A DNA stretch of 9,819 nt from an uncultured Duncaniella sp. GTDB lineage: Bacteria > Bacteroidota > Bacteroidia > Bacteroidales > Muribaculaceae. This document shows, one piece after another, positions 5,746-9,819 of this stretch (the first letter of the stretch is position 1; every line of letters begins with the position of its first letter). Made by a program: the position numbers and the translations under genes. The notes below the pieces were generated by a model. That model did not search any database and was not told the origin of the DNA. It worked only from the letters and a program-made list of their open reading frames with translations. The stretch lies in contig CAJUCI010000042.1 in assembly GCA_910584825.1 (NCBI GenBank), positions 1 to 9,819 of the forward strand, written 5' to 3'.

Positions 5746-7074
5746 CTATTTTGATGCAGGGGCAGGAGCGGAGGGCGTCGAGGCAATGGCCTTGCCGGGG
5801 ACGGTGTCGATGGTGAGGACGTCTGCGCCGGATGTGTCGTTGAATAGCTGCAGGCCGAATGCGGGCGCGGTCACGGCAATGTGCTCGAAGAGCGCGCTCT
5901 GGATGGCCTCGTAGGCTGTCCAGGCCGTCGTTGCGGTGAAGCACCATATCTGGAGCGGTATGCCGTATTCAGTCGGGGCCATCAGGCGCACGAGTATCTG
6001 CTGTGACGACGAGATGGAGGGGTGTTCAAGCAGCCATTCGCACAGGTAGGCGCGGTAGAGGCCCAGATTGGTCTCGGTAGTGCCGTTGACGGTGGCCAGG
6101 CCGGGGTCGAATATCGGTTTGCCGGAGGCTTTGAGCTTGTCTACGTAAGGCTTGAGTATGGGGAACTGTGCCACAATCTTGTCGATGAATTCAGGCGTGG
6201 CCTCGGTGATGGAATACATGTCCACAAGCACCGAGCGGGCTATCTGACGCACGCCGCTGGCACTCATGCCGCGCCAGTTCTGGAACGAGCCAGAGATGAG
6301 CGTGTAGGGGGGGAGGGTGACGATGGTGTTGTCCCAGTTCTGCACCTTGACGGCTGTGAGCGAGACGTCGATGACGATGCCGTTGGCTATGGTGGAGGGC
6401 ACCACAATCCAGTCGCCCACGTGGAGCATATCGTTTTGCGAGAGCTGCAGTCCGGCCACCAGGCCGAGAATGCTGTCCTTGAACACCAGCATAAGCACTG
6501 CGGCGAATGCGCCGAGGCCGGTGAGCAGCGCGACGGGCGACTTGTCGACAATGATGGCCACACACACGATGGCCGTAATGACCCACAGGATGCCTATGAC
6601 GGTGTCGAGGATACCGCGGATGGGGAGGTTGCGGGTGTTGCGTTCGCGGTCAAACCGCATCCAAGTGAATGACATCACCGAACATATGGCCATGCATATG
6701 ACCACGGATGTGTAGACGAGCAGTGCGCGTATGATTATCGTGTTGAGCATCGAGTCGCCCGTGAAGGCAAACGGCAGCAGGGCCAGGATGACGAGCGGAG
6801 GGATGATGCGGCAGCAGTGTGAGAGCACATGTTTCTCGGCAAGGTCGGCGGCGAGCGACGGCGACCGCACCATCACAATCTTGCGGATGATGAGCCTCAC
6901 CGCATTGCTGACGAGCCAGCCGATGACTAAGGCTGAGCCTACGATGATGGCCACATAGATTACCTCCTCAATCATCTGATTGCGTTGAAGACCGAAGAGG
7001 TCGAGCAGTTTGTGGATATGCACCAGCAACCACTGTGCCACTTTGTGCGAGGGAATGATTTCAGCTGCTAACAT
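5746..7074 (-). CDS. YbdG-type MscS-family mechanosensitive channel
   Basis: A 442-residue inner-membrane channel of the MscS superfamily, closest by eye to E. coli YbdG (miniconductance channel). There are about five hydrophobic segments, then the pore helix and beta-domain: SPVALLTGLGAFAAVLMLVF, followed by KDSILGLVAGLQLSQNDML and VGDWIVVP (roughly residues 179-226). The stretch VQNWDNTIVTLPPYTLISGS followed by FQNWRGM strongly resembles YbdG. The C-terminal domain keeps TNLGLYRAYL and PLQIWCFTATTAWTAYEAIQ, then ends in a short Pro/Ala/Ser tail. It opens on hypo-osmotic membrane tension to release solutes. A GTG at 7110 is in frame, but the ATG at 7074 is preferred because an inverted repeat (7085-7108) fills the segment between. 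No good TAnnTTTG box was found upstream. Confidence 0.93.
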   Translation of the reverse strand: MLAAEIIPSHKVAQWLLVHIHKLLDLFGLQRNQMIEEVIYVAIIVGSALVIGWLVSNAVRLIIRKIVMVRSPSLAADLAEKHVLSHCCRIIPPLVILALLPFAFTGDSMLNTIIIRALLVYTSVVICMAICSVMSFTWMRFDRERNTRNLPIRGILDTVIGILWVITAIVCVAIIVDKSPVALLTGLGAFAAVLMLVFKDSILGLVAGLQLSQNDMLHVGDWIVVPSTIANGIVIDVSLTAVKVQNWDNTIVTLPPYTLISGSFQNWRGMSASGVRQIARSVLVDMYSITEATPEFIDKIVAQFPILKPYVDKLKASGKPIFDPGLATVNGTTETNLGLYRAYLCEWLLEHPSISSSQQILVRLMAPTEYGIPLQIWCFTATTAWTAYEAIQSALFEHIAVTAPAFGLQLFNDTSGADVLTIDTVPGKAIASTPSAPAPASK

Positions 7075-7084
7075 GACTGATATA

Positions 7085-7108
7085 GTTAAAAACGTGTATC
7101 CTTTTAAC
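7085..7108. promoter_or_regulatory. Inverted repeat just upstream of the YbdG-like start
   Basis: GTTAAAA (7085-7091) and TTTTAAC (7102-7108) form a perfect 7-bp dyad with a 10-base spacer, ending 10 bases before the ATG at 7074 on the minus strand. It could be an operator or a leader hairpin limiting translation of the channel. It also supports ATG 7074 over GTG 7110. Confidence 0.4.
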
Positions 7109-7128
7109 ACTCCAACCTCGTGGAGGGT

Positions 7129-7159
7129 TTTCGGATTTGCCGCATATTAGCTACTTTTG
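7129..7159 (+). promoter_or_regulatory. Promoter of the small membrane-anchored protein
   Basis: TACTTTTG at 7152-7159 is a perfect -7 box. TTTC, one mismatch from TTTG, lies 19 bases upstream at 7129-7132. The box is only four bases before the ATG at 7164, so a transcript from here would be leaderless for that start, or would have about 40 bases of leader for the ATG at 7206. Confidence 0.5.
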
Positions 7160-7163
7160 TGGC

Positions 7164-7652
7164 ATGATATTGGCCGGAATATTACAGTCGGTAGAGTTTT
7201 ACGTCATGGCAGCCGTGGTGGCCGCAATGATAGTGGCGTTGTGTGCCCGTTCGGACAGCCCCGGGCCGGTTAGGGAGATACTTCTCGCAGGGGTTATTTC
7301 GCGTGAGAGCGACGTGCGTGGCGACGACTCCGACCCGCGTATCGAGCTGATATGCAACGATGACGGCAGCGTATTGCTCCGACGCCACGGGGTGAGAGGA
7401 GTGAACGAGACCGGGGCTGTGAGCCTGGCCATAGAGGTGAAGGGGTTTGATGTGAAGATACGCGAGCGGGTGGTGACGGGGCGCGGTGACGGCGAGCCGG
7501 TCGACACGGCATCGTTCATTCTCGATTTCATGGCCCGGGAGCACTACTTCATCTCCTACGTGTCCGACTCCACCCCCTTCGCCACATCGCAGACCGCCTC
7601 GCTCACCCTCAGCAACCGCCCCGGCAACAGGGTGGAGAAGAGGCTGATATGA
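7164..7652 (+). CDS. Small protein with one N-terminal membrane helix, function unknown
   Basis: I do not recognise a named family. From ATG 7164 the protein has 162 residues: an N-terminal hydrophobic segment (about residues 10-28, VEFYVMAAVVAAMIVALCA), then a soluble part rich in alternating hydrophobic and charged residues that suggests beta strands (RIELICNDDGSVLLRRHGV, AVSLAIEVKGFDVKIRERV, EHYFISYVSDS, TASLTLSNRPG). It could be anchored in the inner membrane with the strand-rich domain on either side. A TTG at 7137 is in frame but precedes the predicted promoter, so it is unlikely. ATG 7206 is the alternative start; it would cut the membrane helix to about 13 residues. It is divergent from the YbdG-like gene across about 90 bases. 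No catalytic motif is visible. Confidence 0.7.
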   Translation: MILAGILQSVEFYVMAAVVAAMIVALCARSDSPGPVREILLAGVISRESDVRGDDSDPRIELICNDDGSVLLRRHGVRGVNETGAVSLAIEVKGFDVKIRERVVTGRGDGEPVDTASFILDFMAREHYFISYVSDSTPFATSQTASLTLSNRPGNRVEKRLI

Positions 7653-7719
7653 GAGAGGGGGAGCATGCTGTCGCTTATACAGTCAGGCTGCATATCCATC
7701 GGATTTAATTGAAAATAAA

Positions 7720-7751
7720 TTTGTAAAGGAAGGCAAAATGCTGTAAATTTG
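7720..7751 (+). promoter_or_regulatory. Consensus promoter of the FAD-enzyme/glycan unit
   Basis: TTTG (7720-7723), a 20-base spacer, and TAAATTTG (7744-7751) match the Bacteroidetes promoter exactly. The -33 TTTG is itself the end of a second TAAATTTG (7716-7723), so two overlapping promoters are conceivable, though the upstream one lacks a -33 match. Transcription should begin near 7757-7759. Confidence 0.75.
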
Positions 7752-7760
7752 TAGGTCGTT

Positions 7761-7788
7761 ACGGCAGGAAAGGATTTTTTCTTGCCGT
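7761..7788 (+). other. Long hairpin at the very 5' end of the leader
   Basis: In RNA, ACGGCAGGAAAGG pairs with the following UUUUUUCUUGCCGU through about 11-12 continuous pairs including G-U wobbles, with a tight loop. It begins within a few bases of the predicted transcription start. No T-tract follows, so it is not an intrinsic terminator. A 5' stabilising stem or a regulator-binding leader structure is the likely role (inference). Confidence 0.55.
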
Positions 7789-7830
7789 GATGAATCCAAA
7801 CCTTAAGACAAAACCACGATTTTAAACATA

Positions 7831-9411
7831 ATGAGTGCTACTACCCATGATAAGTCACGCCGGGCTGTGATAGCAGGAGCCGGCCCTGCCGGTCTGACCG
7901 CTGCAACTGAATTTCTACGCAACACTGACATCCATCCTGTTGTCTACGAGGCCACTGCCGAGATTGGCGGTATATCCAAGACTGTCAACTATCACGGCAA
8001 CCGCATAGATATAGGCGGTCACCGCTTCTTCAGCAAGAACGAGCGCGTGATGAACTGGTGGCGCAAACTAATGCCCATGCAGTCGGCCCCGGCACTCGAT
8101 GACAGACTGCTCGAGCGCGATGTCACACTTGACCCGTCGGGCAACGACCCGGAGATGACCGACCGCGTGATGCTGGTGCGTAACCGTGTGTCCAGGATAT
8201 ATTATCTCCGCAAGTTCTTTGACTATCCCATCTCTCTGAGCTGGCGCACGTTTGCCAACATGGGCCTGTGGCGCACGGTCAAGGCCGGCACGGGATACCT
8301 GTGGTCTACGATGTCAAAGCGTCCCGAGGACTCTCTTGAGAACTTCTATATCAACCGCTTCGGCGCGCCGCTCTACGGGATGTTCTTCGAGGACTATACC
8401 GAGAAGGTGTGGGGCGTCCACCCCTCCAAGCTCGGTGCCGACTGGGGGTCGCAGCGCGTAAAGGGGTTGTCGATACTTGCCATCATAAAGGACATGCTAT
8501 CCAAGAGTTTCGGCTCGAAGAAGGGGTCAGACAAGGTTGAGACCTCGCTCATTGAGGAGTTCATATATCCCAAGCTCGGTCCGGGTCAGCTGTGGGAGAC
8601 AGCTGCGTCAGACATGGTTGCCGCCGGCGGTGACCTGCATATGCAGACGTCGGTCAAGAAAATCCACGTCAAAGGCAACCGCGTTGAGAGTGTAACGGTC
8701 GAGAAGGACGGAAAGGAGGAGACGGTTGAGTGTGACTATTTCCTGTCATCCATGCCTATACGTGACCTTGTGGCCGCACTTGACGGCATTGACATCCCCG
8801 AGGATGTCAGGCGAGTGGCGGCCGAACTTCCCTACCGCGACTTCATGACGGTGGGTCTGCTGGTTGACAAGCTCGCGATAAAGAATGAGACCAAACTGCG
8901 CACGTACGCCTCACGTGTGCCCGACACATGGATTTACGTCCAGGAGCGCGATGTGAAGCTGGGCCGCATCCAGGTGTTCAACAACTGGTCGCCCTACATG
9001 GTCAAGGATTACAAGGACAAGGTGTGGATTGGACTCGAATACTTCTGCCAGGAGGGTGACAGCCTGTGGAGCATGGACGACGCCTCGTTTATCGACATGG
9101 CAATCAAGGAACTGGTACATATCGGAGTCATATCGGGCAAGGATGTGGTGGATGACGCCGTGCGTATCCGCATCCGCAAGGCATATCCGGCCTATTTCGG
9201 CTCGTATTACGAACTTGACAAGGTCAAGGCGTTGCTTGATTCCATCGAGAACCTCTACTGCATCGGCCGCAACGGTCAGCACCGCTACAACAACATGGAC
9301 CACTCCATGCTCACAGCAATGGAAGCCGTCGACGCCATCGCCTCAGGCACCACATCAAAAACAAACGTCTGGAACGTCAACACCGAAGAAGAATACCATG
9401 AGTCGAAGTGA
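7831..9411 (+). CDS. FAD-dependent oxidoreductase related to UDP-galactopyranose mutase/amine oxidases
   Basis: A 526-residue flavoprotein. The N-terminal Rossmann motif is IAGAGPAGLTAATEF (14-28) with the ribose-binding Glu40, followed by EIGGISKTV and IGGHRFF (61-67). The C-terminal FAD-binding segment GRNGQHRYNNMDHSM (479-493) closely resembles that of UDP-galactopyranose mutase. It is longer than typical UGM (about 370-400 residues), and automatic annotation often calls this type a protoporphyrinogen-oxidase-like or NAD(P)/FAD-dependent protein. Such genes commonly sit in surface-polysaccharide loci beside glycosyltransferases, as here, so a role in sugar or polyprenyl-glycan modification is likely. 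A mutase reaction is not proven. The ATG at 7831 lies six bases after a short upstream reading frame and about 72 bases after the transcription start. The gene is GC-rich, unlike the next one. Confidence 0.88.
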   Translation: MSATTHDKSRRAVIAGAGPAGLTAATEFLRNTDIHPVVYEATAEIGGISKTVNYHGNRIDIGGHRFFSKNERVMNWWRKLMPMQSAPALDDRLLERDVTLDPSGNDPEMTDRVMLVRNRVSRIYYLRKFFDYPISLSWRTFANMGLWRTVKAGTGYLWSTMSKRPEDSLENFYINRFGAPLYGMFFEDYTEKVWGVHPSKLGADWGSQRVKGLSILAIIKDMLSKSFGSKKGSDKVETSLIEEFIYPKLGPGQLWETAASDMVAAGGDLHMQTSVKKIHVKGNRVESVTVEKDGKEETVECDYFLSSMPIRDLVAALDGIDIPEDVRRVAAELPYRDFMTVGLLVDKLAIKNETKLRTYASRVPDTWIYVQERDVKLGRIQVFNNWSPYMVKDYKDKVWIGLEYFCQEGDSLWSMDDASFIDMAIKELVHIGVISGKDVVDDAVRIRIRKAYPAYFGSYYELDKVKALLDSIENLYCIGRNGQHRYNNMDHSMLTAMEAVDAIASGTTSKTNVWNVNTEEEYHESK

Positions 9412-9446
9412 GATAAGCCGGATGTTTCCTATAAATGCAATAAATT

Positions 9447-9469
9447 GTAAGATGAATTTGTAAGATGAA
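9447..9469. repeat. Tandem duplication around the start of the glycosyltransferase gene
   Basis: GTAAGATGAA occurs at 9447-9456 and 9460-9469, 13 bases apart. Each copy carries an ATG: the first (9453) opens a three-residue frame ending in TAA, the second (9465) starts the glycosyltransferase gene. Duplication of the translation start region could affect expression. Confidence 0.7.
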
Positions 9470-9812
9470 ATTTCTTAAACTTAATCGGTGTGGTTACATG
9501 CTGATATGTATATGTGCGGCATTGGAGTTTTGTTACATTGGCGTAACATGGGGATTTTATCATTATAACGTAGACACTTGGTCATATTTCGGAGCATTTG
9601 ACGTTTTGCTGTCAGGAGAGATTGATGCGAGCCGTCCGCCATTATATCCTGTGTTTATCGGTATTTGTAAAGCAATTGCCGGCAGCTTGATTAACGGTGC
9701 GATATTGATTGTAACAATACAATGTATCGTATATATGTTATCGGCATTTTATCTCGGCAAAATATGGGGACACGGGCAAATGTCCGTGGCTGAGCTTAAC
9801 CGATATCGTTGA
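9465..9812 (+). pseudogene. Truncated GT-C (ArnT/PMT-like) membrane glycosyltransferase
   Basis: Only the N-terminal part of a polyprenyl-phosphate-sugar glycosyltransferase is present. After helix 1 (about 10-30) comes VDTWSYFGAFDVLLSGEID (36-54), the loop with the acidic residue expected of GT-C enzymes, and RPPLYPVFIGI (57-67), a typical GT-C follow-on. Two more hydrophobic stretches reach to about residue 98. Family members usually have 400-600 residues; here the frame enters the terminal repeat at Trp101 and stops at 115, the last 14 residues (GHGQMSVAELNRYR) being coded by the repeat. It is therefore interrupted by an inserted element, cut by a recombination event, or cut by the contig edge. 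It is clearly more AT-rich than the preceding gene, as is usual for capsule/O-antigen genes of foreign origin. It probably belongs to the same operon as the FAD enzyme. Confidence 0.75.
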
Positions 9813-9816
9813 TACC
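9767..9816. repeat. Right copy of the 50-bp terminal inverted repeat
   Basis: Exact reverse complement of bases 1-50. It begins inside codon 101 of the glycosyltransferase gene and supplies that frame's stop codon (9810-9812). Three bases (CGG) follow to the window end. Reading outward, both ends of the window therefore enter the same sequence in the same orientation. Confidence 0.95.
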
Positions 9817-9819
9817 CGG

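Noticed and set aside
6022..6672. 216-codon plus-strand frame inside the YbdG-like gene
   Set aside because: Composition (His/Gly/Asp/Val) is a shadow of the minus-strand channel, which has convincing family motifs.
7075..7110. GTG start at 7110 for the YbdG-like channel
   Set aside because: Extends through a perfect inverted repeat; the ATG at 7074 is a stronger start. Not fully excluded.
7761..7788. Intrinsic terminator before the FAD enzyme
   Set aside because: The hairpin has no T-tract on either strand and follows a strong promoter directly.

Overview
The window looks like a chromosomal contig from a gut-type Bacteroidales bacterium, most likely of the Muribaculaceae/Bacteroidaceae sort. 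The main reason is that nearly every intergenic gap carries the Bacteroidetes-specific promoter pattern (a -33 TTTG, a 19-20 base spacer, then a -7 box TAnnTTTG), with no E. coli-like -35/-10 and few Shine-Dalgarno sequences. Gene content agrees: a Bacteroidetes-style MetX, an LrgA/LrgB pair, a YbdG-type channel and a surface-glycan locus start. The genus is an inference and I cannot fix it from this sequence alone.

Layout. (1) Positions 1-50 and 9767-9816 are perfect inverted copies of one 50-base sequence, so both ends of the window run outward into the same repeat. (2) 150-2660 is an accessory, defence-like block: a self-inhibited Fic AMP-transferase (minus strand), an unrecognised protein with a proline-rich tail (minus strand), and, divergently, a HEPN-RNase Abi_2/AbiF-like gene. 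The Abi gene is preceded by its own consensus promoter and a compact structured leader that ends in a terminator-like stem and T-tract touching the start codon. (3) 2810-5720 is a tight four-gene plus-strand operon with overlapping genes: homoserine O-acyltransferase metX, an EamA/DMT exporter, lrgA and lrgB. (4) 5746-7074 is a convergent YbdG-type MscS mechanosensitive channel, with a small membrane-anchored conserved-looking protein divergent from it. (5) From 7744 a new transcription unit starts with a long leader hairpin, an FAD enzyme related to UDP-galactopyranose mutase, and then an AT-rich gene for a GT-C (ArnT-like) membrane glycosyltransferase. That gene breaks off after about 101 residues where the terminal repeat begins.

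Biology. The metX operon combines methionine-precursor synthesis with membrane export functions. LrgAB and YbdG both concern envelope and osmotic homeostasis. The right end looks like the start of a polysaccharide/glycolipid locus that has been interrupted, or whose assembly was broken, at a repeat.

The most interesting region is the Abi leader (about 1705-1765). A promoter, a short RNA with alternative hairpins, a terminator and a HEPN toxin-like gene, in that order, mirror the layout of RNA-antitoxin/toxin modules. It is the best candidate here for an incompletely described system.
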